Shown: positions 30,672-40,470, counted from the stretch's first letter. The stretch: 64,000 nucleotides of DNA from Pseudomonas sp. TH15 (GCF_016651105.1 NZ_JAEKEL010000001.1:3090001-3154000), one strand, 5' to 3'. Notes: generated from the sequence alone by a model not told the origin. Made by a program: numbers and translations.

Positions 30672-31355
30672 TCAGTGCCCCATGAACCAATGCTGATGCG
30701 GCCCCGGCAATGTCCAGATCCCGAACAGAATCACCAACAACCCGCCACTCATCCGCACGCTACGCTTGCGCAACAGTGCCGTGACCCGTTCCGCCGCCAG
30801 GCCCGTGGCCAACAAAACCGGCCATGTCCCCAGCCCGAACGCCAGCATCAACAACGCACTGTCCAGCGCATTGCCCTGACTCGCCGCCCACAGCAACGTG
30901 CTGTAAACCAGCCCGCACGGCAGCCAGCCCCAGAGTGCGCCCAGCAGCAAGGCGCGGGGCAGGCTCGACACCGGCAGCAATTTGTTGGCAATCGGCTGGA
31001 TATGCCGCCACAGGCCGCGACCGAGGCTTTCGATGCGTGTCAGGCCGCTCCACCAACCGGCCAGGTACAGGCCCATGCTGATCAGCAGCAGCCCGGCGAT
31101 GATCCGCATGAACATCGCCGCCGGGCTGTTGGCCACCGCCCAGCCAGCCAGGCCGATCAGCAGGCCGGCCGTGGCGTAGCTGAGAATTCGCCCCAGGTTG
31201 TAAGCCAGCAGCAAGCGGAAGCGACGGCTGCGTTGTTCCTTGGGAATCGCCAGCGTCAGCGCACCCATCAAGCCGCCGCACATGCCCAGGCAATGGCCGC
31301 CGCCGAGCAGGCCGAGGATCAGCGCCGACACCAGCAGCGGCGCCAGCTCAAGCAT
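30672..31355 (-). CDS. TauE/SafE-like (UreH-type) membrane protein of the cco cluster
   Basis: A 227-residue inner-membrane protein with about six transmembrane segments, of the family usually annotated as sulfite exporter TauE/SafE (COG2836 type). The first segment carries GGGHCLGMCGGLMG, a Cys/His/Met pattern conserved in this subgroup and suggestive of metal handling. The start overlaps the ccoS stop by 8 bases, so it is the last gene of the ccoG-H-I-S operon. A role in cbb3 oxidase or copper maturation is more likely than sulfite export (inference). Confidence 0.75.
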   Translation of the reverse strand: MLELAPLLVSALILGLLGGGHCLGMCGGLMGALTLAIPKEQRSRRFRLLLAYNLGRILSYATAGLLIGLAGWAVANSPAAMFMRIIAGLLLISMGLYLAGWWSGLTRIESLGRGLWRHIQPIANKLLPVSSLPRALLLGALWGWLPCGLVYSTLLWAASQGNALDSALLMLAFGLGTWPVLLATGLAAERVTALLRKRSVRMSGGLLVILFGIWTLPGPHQHWFMGH

Positions 31356-31566
31356 GGGGTGGCGCCTTGTCTTCCGGTTTGGCTGGATGACCGCTGGCCT
31401 CGTCGACCGCTGCTTTGTGAGCCGGGTCCTGGTCGTCGAACAGAATGCTGTGGGCCGGGCCGTCGAGGTCGTCGTACTGACCGCTGTCGACCGCCCAGAA
31501 GAAGATGTAGACGGCGATGGCCACGATCAGCAGCGCGGCCGGGATCATCACGTAAAGAGCTGGCAT
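31348..31566 (-). CDS. ccoS: cbb3-type cytochrome oxidase assembly protein CcoS
   Basis: A 72-residue protein with one N-terminal transmembrane segment (ALYVMIPAALLIVAIAVYIF) and the family motif FFWAVDSGQYDDLDGP just after it. It is needed for cofactor insertion into cbb3 oxidase. It lies between ccoI (25 bases upstream) and the TauE/SafE-like gene (overlapping). Confidence 0.93.
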   Translation of the reverse strand: MPALYVMIPAALLIVAIAVYIFFWAVDSGQYDDLDGPAHSILFDDQDPAHKAAVDEASGHPAKPEDKAPPHA

Positions 31567-31590
31567 TGGAAGACTCCATGCCCGCGCGGC

Positions 31591-34041
31591 TCAGGCCGGC
31601 AGCGGACGGGTTTCTGGCGTGGTGCGGGCCTTTGGCGTGCTCGGCATGCGAGTCAGGCGCAGGGCATTGAGTACCACGGTCAACGAACTGATCGACATGC
31701 CAATCGCGGCCCACACCGGAGTGATCCAGCCGAGGGCGGCGAACGGCAGCATGAGGCCATTGTACAGTCCGGCCCACAGCAGGTTCTCGATGATTACCCG
31801 ACGGGTGCGCCGCGCCAGGCTGAAGGCTTGTACCAAGGCGTCGAGGCGGTTGGACAGCAACACCGCGTCGGCGCTGGTTTTCGCCAGATCGGTTGCCGAA
31901 CCCATGGCCACGCTGATATCGGCGGCGGCCAGCACCGGTACGTCGTTGACCCCGTCGCCGAGCATCAACACCTTACGACCTTCCTTGTGCAGTTGTTGCA
32001 GCACTTGCAACTTGTCATCGGGCCGCAAGCCGCCACGGGCCTCGTCGATGCCCAATTCGGCGGCGACGCTGGCGACCATCGGTGAGCTGTCGCCCGACAA
32101 CAACAGCGTGCGCCAGCCGCGAGCCTTGCACGCGGCAAGCAGCGCCGGGGCATCGGCGCGCAAGCAGTCGTCGAGGACAAACCACGCCAGCGGCCCAAAA
32201 CTGTCACCGAGCAGCAGCCATTGGCCGGCTTCATCCGGCATCAGCGGCACGGTGGCACCACTGAGTTCGCAGACAAAACCCGGTTGGCCGATGCGCAAGC
32301 GTTGTAAACCGACCAAGCCTTCAAGCCCTAGCCCCGGCGTACTGAGGACTTCTTCGGCGGCCAACGGTGCACGGCCAAACGCACGGGCGATCGGGTGTTC
32401 GGAGCGGTTTTCCAGCGCTGCCGCGAGGCTCAGGCATTGATCACTGTTGAGCGAACCGAGTGGGCGAATCGAGCGCAGCGCCAGCCGGCCTTCCGTCAGC
32501 GTACCGGTCTTGTCGAAAATCACCGTGTCGATCTGGTTCAGTCCTTCCAGGACATGGCCGCGAGTTAGTAGTAGGCCGAGTTTGTGCAACGTGCCGGTGG
32601 CGGCGGTCAGGGCGGTCGGCGTGGCCAGGGACAAGGCGCACGGGCAGGTCGCGACGAGCATCGCCAGCACAATCCAGAACGCTCGCGATGAATCCAGTTC
32701 CCACCACAACAGGCCGATGGCAGCGGCAGCAATCAACGACAGCAGCAGAAACCATTGGGCGGCGCGGTCGGCGATTTCCGCCAGGCGCGGTTTTTCGGCC
32801 TGTGCGCGTTCCAACAGACGGACGATGGCCGACAGTCGCGTGTCATGACCCAGCGCCAGCACCTCCACGGTCAGCGCACCTTCAACGTTCAAGGTGCCGG
32901 CCGTGACCGCATCGCCAAGAGTGCGCGGTTGCGGCAGGTATTCACCGGTGAGCAACGATTCGTCAATGCTCGACTGGCCATCGAGAATCTTGCCGTCGGC
33001 CGGGAGAATGGCGCCGGGATGCACCAGCACCTGATCGCCGACGCGCAGTTCGCTGAGCAGGATTCGCTCGCTCTGGCCGTCGGCACTCAGGCGCAGGCAC
33101 GAGGCGGGCAATAGATTCACAAGTTGAGCGGTGGCAGCAGCGGTGCGTTCCCGGGCGCGGCGTTCCAGGTAACGTCCGGCCAGCAGGAACAGCGCGAACA
33201 TCCCGACCGCATCGAAATACAGTTCGCCGACTCCGGTGATCGAGGTCCAGATCCCGGCGAGGTAAGCGCTGCCAATCGCCAGCGAGACCGACACATCCAT
33301 GGTCAGGTGCCGGGTGCGCAGGTCGCGCATGGCGCCCTTGAAGAAGGGTGCGCAGCTGTAAAACACGATCGGCGTGGTCAGGAACAGCGCGACCCAGCGC
33401 AGGATGGTGTGCAGCTCCGGGCTGAGGTCGATATTGAATTCGGGCCAGGTGGCCATGGTCGCCATCATCGCCTGAAACCACAGCAATCCGGCGACGCCGA
33501 GTTGGCGCAGGGCCAGGCGATTTTCGCTGGCCAGTTGTTCGCTGGCGCGGTCGGCCTGATAAGGGTGCGCGGCGTAACCGATGTGGCGCAATTCGCTAAG
33601 CACGTGGCTTAGCGGCAGTTGGGCGTCGGCCCAACGCACGAACAGGCGATGGTTCGACAGGTTCAGTCGCGCTTCGGCCACGGCCGGCAAGCTGCGCAGG
33701 TGTTTCTCGATCAGCCAGCCGCAGGCGGCGCAACTGATGCCTTCCATCAGCAGCGTGGTTTCAGCGAGTTCGCCTTCGTGACGAACGAAGGGTTGCTGGA
33801 CGTCGGCGCGGTCGTACAGCGCCAGTTCGTCGACCAATTGCACCGGCAAGGTTTGCGGGTTGGCCGAGGCTTCGCTGCGGTGCTGGTAATAGCTTTGCAG
33901 CCCACCAGCGACGATGGCCTCGGCCACGGCCTGACAGCCGGGGCAGCAGAACTCGCGGGACTCCCCGAGCACGACAGCGGTAAAGCGGCTGCCGGACGGC
34001 ACGGGCAGGGCGCAGTGGTAGCAGGGGAGTGGGGTGGTCAT
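31591..34041 (-). CDS. ccoI: Copper-translocating P1B-type ATPase CcoI (cbb3 biogenesis)
   Basis: An 816-residue membrane ATPase of the CopA2/FixI class, which exports copper slowly to metallate cbb3 oxidase. An N-terminal cysteine-rich pre-domain (CYHCALPVP, CCPGCQAVAEAI) precedes a heavy-metal-associated domain (GISCAACGWLIEKHL). The transmembrane CPC motif lies in CPCALSLATPTAL. The phosphorylation site is DKTGTLTEG and the hinge is GDGVNDVPVL. The gene order with ccoG, ccoH and ccoS supports the CcoI assignment over a general copper exporter. A repeat-rich 213-base gap separates it from ccoH. Confidence 0.95.
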   Translation of the reverse strand: MTTPLPCYHCALPVPSGSRFTAVVLGESREFCCPGCQAVAEAIVAGGLQSYYQHRSEASANPQTLPVQLVDELALYDRADVQQPFVRHEGELAETTLLMEGISCAACGWLIEKHLRSLPAVAEARLNLSNHRLFVRWADAQLPLSHVLSELRHIGYAAHPYQADRASEQLASENRLALRQLGVAGLLWFQAMMATMATWPEFNIDLSPELHTILRWVALFLTTPIVFYSCAPFFKGAMRDLRTRHLTMDVSVSLAIGSAYLAGIWTSITGVGELYFDAVGMFALFLLAGRYLERRARERTAAATAQLVNLLPASCLRLSADGQSERILLSELRVGDQVLVHPGAILPADGKILDGQSSIDESLLTGEYLPQPRTLGDAVTAGTLNVEGALTVEVLALGHDTRLSAIVRLLERAQAEKPRLAEIADRAAQWFLLLSLIAAAAIGLLWWELDSSRAFWIVLAMLVATCPCALSLATPTALTAATGTLHKLGLLLTRGHVLEGLNQIDTVIFDKTGTLTEGRLALRSIRPLGSLNSDQCLSLAAALENRSEHPIARAFGRAPLAAEEVLSTPGLGLEGLVGLQRLRIGQPGFVCELSGATVPLMPDEAGQWLLLGDSFGPLAWFVLDDCLRADAPALLAACKARGWRTLLLSGDSSPMVASVAAELGIDEARGGLRPDDKLQVLQQLHKEGRKVLMLGDGVNDVPVLAAADISVAMGSATDLAKTSADAVLLSNRLDALVQAFSLARRTRRVIIENLLWAGLYNGLMLPFAALGWITPVWAAIGMSISSLTVVLNALRLTRMPSTPKARTTPETRPLPA

Positions 34042-34086
34042 GGCATCGTCGAGGGGCTGAGCCCTTGTTTTGGGGTTGTCCGCTTG

Positions 34087-34240
34087 CCCTCACCCCAGCC
34101 CTCTCCCGGAGGGAGAGGGAGCCGATCGATGTGGGCCGGAAAAACAGCGGCAGTCACCGATATCGTCACTGCCATACACAAGGCATGCAAGCGCCCGAAA
34201 TCAGTCCCCTCTCCCTCCGGGAGAGGGTTAGGGTGAGGGG
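34087..34240. repeat. Inverted repeat, family 4 (CCCTCACCC...CCCTCTCCC type)
   Basis: The arms CCCTCACCCCAGCCCTCTCC (34087-34106) and its inverted counterpart (34208-34240) flank a spacer between ccoI and ccoH. Further copies lie at 44541-44590 and 45910-46070. Confidence 0.75.
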
Positions 34241-34254
34241 CTTTTGATGTTGAC

Positions 34255-34794
34255 TCACTTTTTCAGGTCTTCAGCACCTTGCAGCGGCTCATCGCCCAGC
34301 AGCAGGTTCTTGTCGGGGCTGATCTGTTCTTCCTCGAACATGCGCCAGGTCTTGTCGTCCTGCACGCCCAGCAATTCAACGAAACGGCGGCCGTCGACCT
34401 TGTCGCTCATCTGGCCGATGTAGCGGCCCTGTTCGGTTTCGCTGCGGGTCAGGGTGATCTTACGATCCTTCTCCGGCTGGGTCGGCGAGATCAGGTTCAG
34501 CTCAACGGTCTTTGGCTGGCTGTTGCCGGTCAGGCGCAGGTCGACTTCGCCGGTCACCTCATCCAGGTGGACGTTGGCGTGCATTAGCAGGGTCTGGGCC
34601 AGCAACTCACGGTCCAGGGAACGGTTGATGCCTTTGCCGGCCTCGTAGTAGTTGTCATTGACCAGGTTGTCCGGGTTTTTGACCGCAATGGTCACCATGG
34701 ACAGTGTCAGGGTCACCGAGCAAGTCAGAATCCCGATGATGATCCACGGCCAAAGATGCTTGTACCAAGGGCTTGCGGCATTTGCTGCGGGCAT
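34255..34794 (-). CDS. ccoH: CcoH/FixH family protein
   Basis: A 179-residue single-pass membrane protein (segment WIIIGILTCSVTLTLSMVTIAV at about residues 16-37) with a periplasmic FixH domain. It is an assembly or stability factor for cbb3 oxidase. The ATG at 34794 is chosen over an upstream TTG; ccoG ends 11 bases before it. The YYEAGKGINRSLDREL segment is family-typical. Confidence 0.9.
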   Translation of the reverse strand: MPAANAASPWYKHLWPWIIIGILTCSVTLTLSMVTIAVKNPDNLVNDNYYEAGKGINRSLDRELLAQTLLMHANVHLDEVTGEVDLRLTGNSQPKTVELNLISPTQPEKDRKITLTRSETEQGRYIGQMSDKVDGRRFVELLGVQDDKTWRMFEEEQISPDKNLLLGDEPLQGAEDLKK

Positions 34795-34805
34795 GTTCAG
34801 TTCTC

Positions 34806-36224
34806 TCAACGAATTTGTGGGCCGATGAATCGGCTCTTGGCTTCAACGTGAACGCTGTCGTCATCGGCATCCTTGAGGGTGAATTTCACCTCATTGGTGC
34901 TCGATGGCAATTGCTCCGGTGCGCTGGAGAGCTCCACCGGCTGGCTGAATATTTCTCCGGCGGCGACTTTGATCTCACGCTTGCCTTGCAGCTTGAGGTC
35001 CGGCAGACCGCTGGCTTCGAGCAGGTAAGTGTGGTCGCGTTGGTCTTTGTTCATGATCTTCAGGCTGTAGACGTTTTCGATCCGGCCTTCGGCGTTCTCG
35101 CGGTACAGCACGCGGTCCTTGCTGACGTCAAAACCGACCAGCGAGCGCATGAAGAACGCGGTGACCAGCAAGCCGATCATGGTCAGCAGCACAACGGCAT
35201 AGCCAATCAGGCGTGGGCGCAGCTTATGGGTTACTTGCCCGGACAGGTTGTGCTCGGTGGTGTAGCTGATCAAGCCGCGCGGGTAGTCCATTTTGTCCAT
35301 GATGCTGTCGCAGGCATCGATGCACGCGGCGCAGCCGATGCACTCGATTTGCAGGCCGTCGCGGATGTCGATCCCGGTCGGGCAGACCTGGACGCACATG
35401 GTGCAGTCGATGCAGTCGCCCAGGCCTTGGGCCTTGTAGTCCACGCCTTTCTTGCGCGGGCCGCGGGACTCACCACGACGCGGGTCGTAGGAAACAATCA
35501 GGGTGTCCTTGTCGAACATCACGCTCTGGAAGCGCGCATACGGGCACATGTAGATGCACACCTGCTCGCGCAACCAGCCGGCATTGCCGTAAGTGGCGAG
35601 GGTGAAGAAACCGACCCAGAAGTACGACCAGCCATCGGCTTCGCCGAGGAAGAAGTCGATGGTCAGCTCGCGGATGGGCGAAAAGTACCCGACGAAGGTC
35701 ATGCCGGTGACGAAGCCGATCAACAGCCACAGGCTGTGTTTACTGAGTTTGCGCAGGAATTTATTGCCGCTCATCGGCGCTTTGTCGAGCTTGATGCGCT
35801 GGTTGCGGTCGCCTTCAGTGACCTTCTCGCACCACATGAAAATCCAGGTCCAGACGCTTTGCGGGCAGGTATAGCCGCACCAGACGCGTCCGGCGTACAC
35901 GGTAATGAAGAACAGGCCAAAGGCGCTGATGATCAGCAGGCCCGAGAGCAGGATGAAATCCTGGGGCCAGAAGGTCGCGCCAAAAATGAAGAATTTACGT
36001 TCCGGCAGGTTCCACCAGACGGCTTGATGACCACCCCAGTTCAACCACACCGTACCGAAATACAGCAGGAACAAACCGGCCCCGCCCATCATCCGCAGGT
36101 TGCGGAACAGGCCGGTGAAGGCGCGGGTGTAGATTTTTTCTCGAGAGGCGTAGAGATCGACGCTGTTGTTCGCGTTCTTGGCTGGCGGGGTAACGTCGTG
36201 TACCGGAATCTGATTGCTCATCAT
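34806..36224 (-). CDS. ccoG: Cytochrome oxidase accessory protein CcoG (polyferredoxin)
   Basis: A 472-residue membrane iron-sulfur protein with several transmembrane segments, CGYTCPQSVW, and two classical 4Fe-4S clusters (CIDCTMCVQVCPTGID and CIGCAACIDACDSIM). The C-terminus is an Ig-like periplasmic domain. CcoG reduces Cu(II) for CcoI in cbb3 biogenesis (known for Rhodobacter). It is first in the ccoGHIS operon. A near-consensus Anr box lies about 170 bases upstream. Confidence 0.95.
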   Translation of the reverse strand: MMSNQIPVHDVTPPAKNANNSVDLYASREKIYTRAFTGLFRNLRMMGGAGLFLLYFGTVWLNWGGHQAVWWNLPERKFFIFGATFWPQDFILLSGLLIISAFGLFFITVYAGRVWCGYTCPQSVWTWIFMWCEKVTEGDRNQRIKLDKAPMSGNKFLRKLSKHSLWLLIGFVTGMTFVGYFSPIRELTIDFFLGEADGWSYFWVGFFTLATYGNAGWLREQVCIYMCPYARFQSVMFDKDTLIVSYDPRRGESRGPRKKGVDYKAQGLGDCIDCTMCVQVCPTGIDIRDGLQIECIGCAACIDACDSIMDKMDYPRGLISYTTEHNLSGQVTHKLRPRLIGYAVVLLTMIGLLVTAFFMRSLVGFDVSKDRVLYRENAEGRIENVYSLKIMNKDQRDHTYLLEASGLPDLKLQGKREIKVAAGEIFSQPVELSSAPEQLPSSTNEVKFTLKDADDDSVHVEAKSRFIGPQIR

Positions 36225-36388
36225 TGCATCCCACGGCAGTGGAAAAATGCCTCGGTCAGTACGTGCCGACCGCGGTCAAAAAGAGGTGTTGCAGTGGCGC
36301 AATGATACGCCTGTCGCTCTATCTCAAGGGTGCGACCTTTGGTCGCGTTGGGGGAATAGCGTAGATGGTGTAGCAGATGTAACAAATC

Positions 36389-36402
36389 ATGATCCAGATC
36401 AA
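36389..36402 (-). promoter_or_regulatory. Anr/FNR-like box upstream of ccoG
   Basis: Read on the reverse strand, TTGATCTGGATCAT matches TTGAT-N4-ATCAA at nine of ten positions. The centre is 171 bases upstream of ccoG, implying a leader of about 130 bases if it acts from -41.5. Confidence 0.65.
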
Positions 36403-36432
36403 TTGACTATAGACGATCCACGATTTGCCTTG

Positions 36433-36456
36433 AGAGCAGCGCGTTGGCGCTGCTCT
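36433..36456. terminator. Perfect hairpin downstream of the 40-residue small ORF
   Basis: AGAGCAGCGC and GCGCTGCTCT form a perfect 10-base stem with a GTTG loop, 20 bases beyond the stop of the small reverse-strand ORF. It has no T run, so it could be an mRNA-stabilising hairpin instead of a true terminator. Confidence 0.5.
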
Positions 36457-36476
36457 GTGTCAATGCAGCGGTTGAG

Positions 36477-36599
36477 CTATTTAGGGAGGCGCCCGCCACC
36501 CAGGCCGTCCAGCCCACCCGAGCCGTTTCCGGGTTCTAGCGTTGGGGTGAACGGGATGTTTTGAGGCTGTTGGATACGACGAGCTTCAGAATAGGACAT
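36477..36599 (-). CDS. Hypothetical small glycine-rich protein (40 residues)
   Basis: A short ORF starting MSYSEARRIQQPQNIPF and ending in a Gly-rich tail (GNGSGGLDGLGGGRLPK). AAGGA lies at suitable distance upstream of the ATG, and a perfect hairpin lies downstream. There is no transmembrane segment. It lies between ccoP and ccoG in the same orientation. Function unknown. The leader-like N-terminus plus Gly-rich C-terminus superficially resembles peptide precursors, but no modification genes are nearby. Confidence 0.5.
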   Translation of the reverse strand: MSYSEARRIQQPQNIPFTPTLEPGNGSGGLDGLGGGRLPK

Positions 36600-36752
36600 G
36601 TCATTTTTTCCTTGGTGATCACCTGTGAAATGCTTCTGTCTCCTTGAGAGACTCACTTTGGTAAGTGCGTCTTCAAGGTGAGAAAAAACTACAGGCCCCA
36701 AGGTGTTCGGTCGATTAAAAATCGGTCTCAATGTGTGACGGTCATGCAAATG

Positions 36753-36792
36753 AAAACGGCCCCGCCAATTCTCATTGGCGGGGCCGTTTTTT
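36753..36792. terminator. Bidirectional terminator after the first ccoP
   Basis: AAAACGGCCCCGCCAAT (36753-36769) pairs with ATTGGCGGGGCCGTTTT (36774-36790) around a four-base loop, flanked by A and T runs. It terminates the first ccoNOQP operon 20 bases after ccoP. Confidence 0.92.
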
Positions 36793-36811
36793 GTTGCTTC
36801 AAGCGTTTGCC

Positions 36812-37789
36812 TTACTGGGCGTCCGCTGCCTTCTCACCGTGAGACAAGCTGTAGACGTAAGCGGCCAGCAGGTGAACCTTGTCGTTGCCTTGCAGCTGTT
36901 CTTGCGCAGGCATCTGGCCCTGACGGCCGTAACGGATGGTCTGCTGCAGTTGAGCAAAGCTCGAACCGTAGATGAACGCAGCCGGGTGAGTCAGGTTAGG
37001 TGCGCCCATCGCTGGCGTACCTTTGCCTTCCGGACCGTGGCATGCCACGCAGTTGGCCGCGAACAGTTTCTGGCCGGCAACCGGATCGGCCTTGGTGCCT
37101 TCCGGCAGCTTGCGGCCATCGAGGTTGGTCAGCACAAAGGAGGCAACATCCGCAACGCCTTGCTCGCCGATCACTTCAGCCCACGCAGGCATCACCGCAT
37201 GACGGCCGCCCATGATGGTGGTCTTGATGGTGGCCGGCTCGCCGCCCCAGCGCCAGTCTTCGTCTGTCAGGTTAGGGAAGCCGTAAGCACCCTTGGCGTC
37301 GGAACCGTGGCAGACCGAGCAGTTGGAGGCGAACAAGCGGCCACCCATCTTCAGGGCTTGCGGGTCCTTGGCCACTTCTTCGATGGGCATGGAAGCGAAC
37401 TTGGCGAAGATCGGGCCGAACTTGGCGTCCGACTTGGCCATTTCCTTTTCCCACTCGTGAACGCCGGTCCAGCCGGTCTGGCCGTTGGCGAACGCGGTCT
37501 GCTTGTCGTTATCGAGGTAGTTGTAACCCGGCAGCAGGCCTTTCCAGTTACCCAGGCCCGGGTAGAGCACCAGGTAGCCGAGGGCGAAAATGATGGTGCC
37601 CACGAACAGCATGAACCACCATTTCGGCAGTGGGTTGTCATACTCCTCGATCCCGTCGAAGGAGTGGCCAACCGTTTCTTCCGTCTGCTCGCTGCGCTGG
37701 CCCTTGCGGGTCGACAGCAGCAGCCAGGTCAGGGCGAAGATAGTGCCCAGACTGAGGATCGTGACGTACAGACTCCAGAATGTAGTCAT
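36812..37789 (-). CDS. ccoP: cbb3-type cytochrome c oxidase subunit III (dihaem), first copy
   Basis: A 325-residue membrane-anchored dihaem cytochrome c passing electrons to CcoN. Two N-terminal transmembrane segments are at about 5-25 and 58-80. Two CXXCH haem sites are seen, [11 protein letters not shown] (about residue 159) and [11 protein letters not shown] (about residue 247). Relative to the second copy it carries a short insertion ([15 protein letters not shown]) after LLPG. Its ATG overlaps the ccoQ stop by four bases. It is probably ccoP1 in PAO1 numbering, since it is next to ccoG. Confidence 0.95.
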   Translation of the reverse strand: MTTFWSLYVTILSLGTIFALTWLLLSTRKGQRSEQTEETVGHSFDGIEEYDNPLPKWWFMLFVGTIIFALGYLVLYPGLGNWKGLLPGYNYLDNDKQTAFANGQTGWTGVHEWEKEMAKSDAKFGPIFAKFASMPIEEVAKDPQALKMGGRLFASNCSVCHGSDAKGAYGFPNLTDEDWRWGGEPATIKTTIMGGRHAVMPAWAEVIGEQGVADVASFVLTNLDGRKLPEGTKADPVAGQKLFAANCVACHGPEGKGTPAMGAPNLTHPAAFIYGSSFAQLQQTIRYGRQGQMPAQEQLQGNDKVHLLAAYVYSLSHGEKAADAQ

Positions 37790-37971
37790 TCTTTGTTACT
37801 CCTAGAAGCTTGCTCGACGTGCTTGATGGCTTCGGGATCATCCGCGAAAGGCAGCAAGGTCGCGTCTTCAAACTCCGACTTGCGCTTGGGACTGAACACC
37901 CACAACGCCAGACCGATAAAGGCCACCATCACAACAACGGTGCCCAGGCCACGAATCATCCCGATATCCAT
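37786..37971 (-). CDS. ccoQ: CcoQ/FixQ subunit, first copy
   Basis: A 61-residue protein with one transmembrane helix ([22 protein letters not shown]). It stabilises the cbb3 core complex. It starts five bases after ccoO and overlaps ccoP. Confidence 0.93.
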   Translation of the reverse strand: MDIGMIRGLGTVVVMVAFIGLALWVFSPKRKSEFEDATLLPFADDPEAIKHVEQASRSNKE

Positions 37972-37976
37972 CTAAA

Positions 37977-38585
37977 TCACCGTTTGCTTTTGATGATGGT
38001 GCCCAGGCCTTGCAGATAGGCCACCAGCGCGTCCATTTCGGTTTTGCCCTTCACAGCATCCTTGGCGCCGGCGATGTCTTCGTCGGTGTAAGGGACGCCG
38101 AGCGTGCGCAAGACTTCCATTTTCTTGGCGGTGTCTTTGCCGTCGAGCTTGTTTTCCACGAGGAACGGGTAGGCCGGCATTTTCGACTCAGGCACGACGT
38201 TGCGCGGGTTGTACAAATGCGCACGCTGCCAGTCATCGGAGTAACGACCGCCGACACGGGCCAGGTCCGGACCGGTACGCTTGGAACCCCACAGGAACGG
38301 GTGGTCCCAGACGCTTTCACCGGCTACCGAGTAGTGGCCGTAACGTTCGGTTTCAGCACGGAACGGGCGGATCATCTGCGAGTGGCAGCCGACACAGCCG
38401 TTGGCGATGAAAATGTCACGCCCTTCAAGTTCCAGCGCCGGGCGAGGCTTCATGCCTTCAACCGGCTTGTTAGTGACGTCCTGGAAAAACAACGGAACGA
38501 TCTGGGTCAGGCCGCCGATGCTGACGGCGATAACCATGAAGAAGGCCAGCAGGCCAATGTTCTTCTCGACTGCTTCATGCTTCAT
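37977..38585 (-). CDS. ccoO: cbb3-type cytochrome c oxidase subunit II (monohaem), first copy
   Basis: A 202-residue single-haem cytochrome c with an N-terminal membrane anchor ([21 protein letters not shown]) and haem site [12 protein letters not shown] at about residue 69. Its ATG touches the ccoN stop, so the two are translationally coupled. Confidence 0.95.
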   Translation of the reverse strand: MKHEAVEKNIGLLAFFMVIAVSIGGLTQIVPLFFQDVTNKPVEGMKPRPALELEGRDIFIANGCVGCHSQMIRPFRAETERYGHYSVAGESVWDHPFLWGSKRTGPDLARVGGRYSDDWQRAHLYNPRNVVPESKMPAYPFLVENKLDGKDTAKKMEVLRTLGVPYTDEDIAGAKDAVKGKTEMDALVAYLQGLGTIIKSKR

Positions 38586-40027
38586 CAGTGAGCTCCAACT
38601 ACAGCAATCTGAGCGGCGGCTTCGGCTTCAGCCGGGTTCGAGGCACGTACGGTACGGAATACGTTGTAGGCCATGAACAGCATGCCGCTGGCAAAGAACG
38701 CACCGCCCAGGGCGCGAACGATGTAACCAGGGTGACTGGCTTGCAGCGCTTCAACGAACGAGTAGGTGAGGGTGCCGTCGTCGTTGATTGCACGCCACAT
38801 CAGACCCTGGGTGATGCCGTTGACCCACATCGAAGCGATGTACAGAACGGTACCGATCGTCGCGAGCCAGAAGTGGGTGTTGATCAGGCCGATGCTGTGC
38901 ATCTGCGTGCGACCGAACAGTTTCGGGATCATGTGGTAGATCGCGCCGATCGAGATCATCGCAACCCAGCCAAGCGCGCCGGCGTGTACGTGGCCGATGG
39001 TCCAGTCGGTGTAGTGCGACAGCGAGTTGACGGTCTTGATGGCCATCATCGGGCCTTCGAAGGTCGACATGCCGTAGAACGCCAGGGACACGACCAGGAA
39101 ACGCAGGATCGGGTCGGTGCGCAGCTTATGCCAGGCGCCCGACAGGGTCATCATGCCGTTGATCATGCCGCCCCAGCTTGGTGCCAGCAGGATGATCGAC
39201 ATCGCCATGCCCAGGGACTGAGCCCAGTCCGGCAGTGCGGTGTAGTGCAAGTGGTGCGGACCGGCCCAGATGTACAGGGTGATCAGCGCCCAGAAGTGCA
39301 CGATGGACAGACGATAGGAGTAGATCGGACGCTCGGCCTGCTTCGGAACGAAGTAGTACATCATCCCCAGGAAGCCAGTGGTCAGGAAGAAACCTACCGC
39401 GTTGTGGCCGTACCACCATTGGATCATGGCGTCAGTCGCACCGGCGTAGGCCGAGTAGGACTTGAAGAAACTGACCGGCAGGGAGGCGTGGTTGACGATG
39501 TGCAGCATCGCCGTCACGACGATGAAAGCACCGTAGAACCAGTTACCGACATAGATGTGCTTGGTCTTGCGCTTGACGATGGTGCCGAAAAACACCAGTG
39601 CGTAAACGATCCAGACAATCGCCAGCAGGATAGCCAGGGGCCATTCCAGTTCGGCGTATTCCTTGGTGGTGGTGTAACCCAGCGGCAAGGTCACGATGGC
39701 GCCGATGATCACCGCTTGCCATCCCCAGAAGTGGAAGGCTGCAAGGCTGTCGGAAATCAGTCGCGTTTGGCAGGTTCGCTGCACGACGTAATAAGAAGTG
39801 GCAAACAGTGCACAACCACCGAAGGCGAAAATCACCAGGTTGGTGTGCAACGGGCGTAAGCGTCCGAATGTCGTCCACGGCAGGCCGAAATTCAATTCCG
39901 GCCATACAAGCTGTGAGGCGATGAAGACACCAAGCCCCATGCCAAGGATCCCCCAGACCACCGTCATGATGGCGAACTGGCGGACTACCTTATAGTTATA
40001 AGCAGTCGGACTGATTGCTGTGCTCAT
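38585..40027 (-). CDS. ccoN: cbb3-type cytochrome c oxidase subunit I, first copy
   Basis: A 480-residue catalytic haem-copper subunit with 12 transmembrane segments. Histidine ligands lie in [37 protein letters not shown] (CuB) and [14 protein letters not shown]. The catalytic Tyr of cbb3 enzymes is expected in the YGMSTFEGP region. The central 300 residues are nearly identical to the second copy, while the ends differ. A weak Anr-like palindrome lies about 95 bases upstream. Confidence 0.96.
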   Translation of the reverse strand: MSTAISPTAYNYKVVRQFAIMTVVWGILGMGLGVFIASQLVWPELNFGLPWTTFGRLRPLHTNLVIFAFGGCALFATSYYVVQRTCQTRLISDSLAAFHFWGWQAVIIGAIVTLPLGYTTTKEYAELEWPLAILLAIVWIVYALVFFGTIVKRKTKHIYVGNWFYGAFIVVTAMLHIVNHASLPVSFFKSYSAYAGATDAMIQWWYGHNAVGFFLTTGFLGMMYYFVPKQAERPIYSYRLSIVHFWALITLYIWAGPHHLHYTALPDWAQSLGMAMSIILLAPSWGGMINGMMTLSGAWHKLRTDPILRFLVVSLAFYGMSTFEGPMMAIKTVNSLSHYTDWTIGHVHAGALGWVAMISIGAIYHMIPKLFGRTQMHSIGLINTHFWLATIGTVLYIASMWVNGITQGLMWRAINDDGTLTYSFVEALQASHPGYIVRALGGAFFASGMLFMAYNVFRTVRASNPAEAEAAAQIAVVGAH

Positions 40028-40114
40028 TCTAAGGTTCCACGGTTTGAGTATGTTTTATTAGGAGTAAAAATCGGCCGCAAGTATGTAGAAAGCAGGGGGT
40101 CATTGCAACGCGCC

Positions 40115-40128
40115 ATGACCTGGGTCAA
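40115..40128 (-). promoter_or_regulatory. Degenerate Anr-like palindrome upstream of the first ccoN
   Basis: On the reverse strand TTGACCCAGGTCAT keeps the outer TTGA/TCA but has C and G instead of the inner T and A of the consensus. The centre is about 95 bases upstream of ccoN. A weak site fits an oxidase expressed with little Anr dependence, but it may be fortuitous. Confidence 0.35.
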
Positions 40129-40470
40129 TGCTTTCAGACGCTGATTCTGCGGCCTTTCCATGCGCCGCGTAAGGACAAAATTGCCCCCGGACAAAATGTC
40201 GCAGCGGAAGAAAAAGGCGAGGGGTTCAGGTCAGTTGTAACGGGGTGTGTTGAAACGCAACGATAAGGTGACCGATGGCAATTGGCACGACAGCCGGTAT
40301 CTACCAGCCTTTGCGGCCTGTCATCGAGCAGATTCGTCGAACACATCGGCTAGGGTCGACCTGGAACCGGTACTTTGCCAGTCCGCATCGAGCAAGCGTA
40401 GACCCGAATCCGGGGAACCGAAAGGGAGACTGATTGAGGGTGCGACAATGCGTCGCAAATGAAGAAGGGA

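Noticed and set aside
40247..40462. 71-codon ORF in the spacer between cco operons
   Set aside because: No ribosome binding site or ATG with support, and no recognisable sequence; it overlaps the promoter region.
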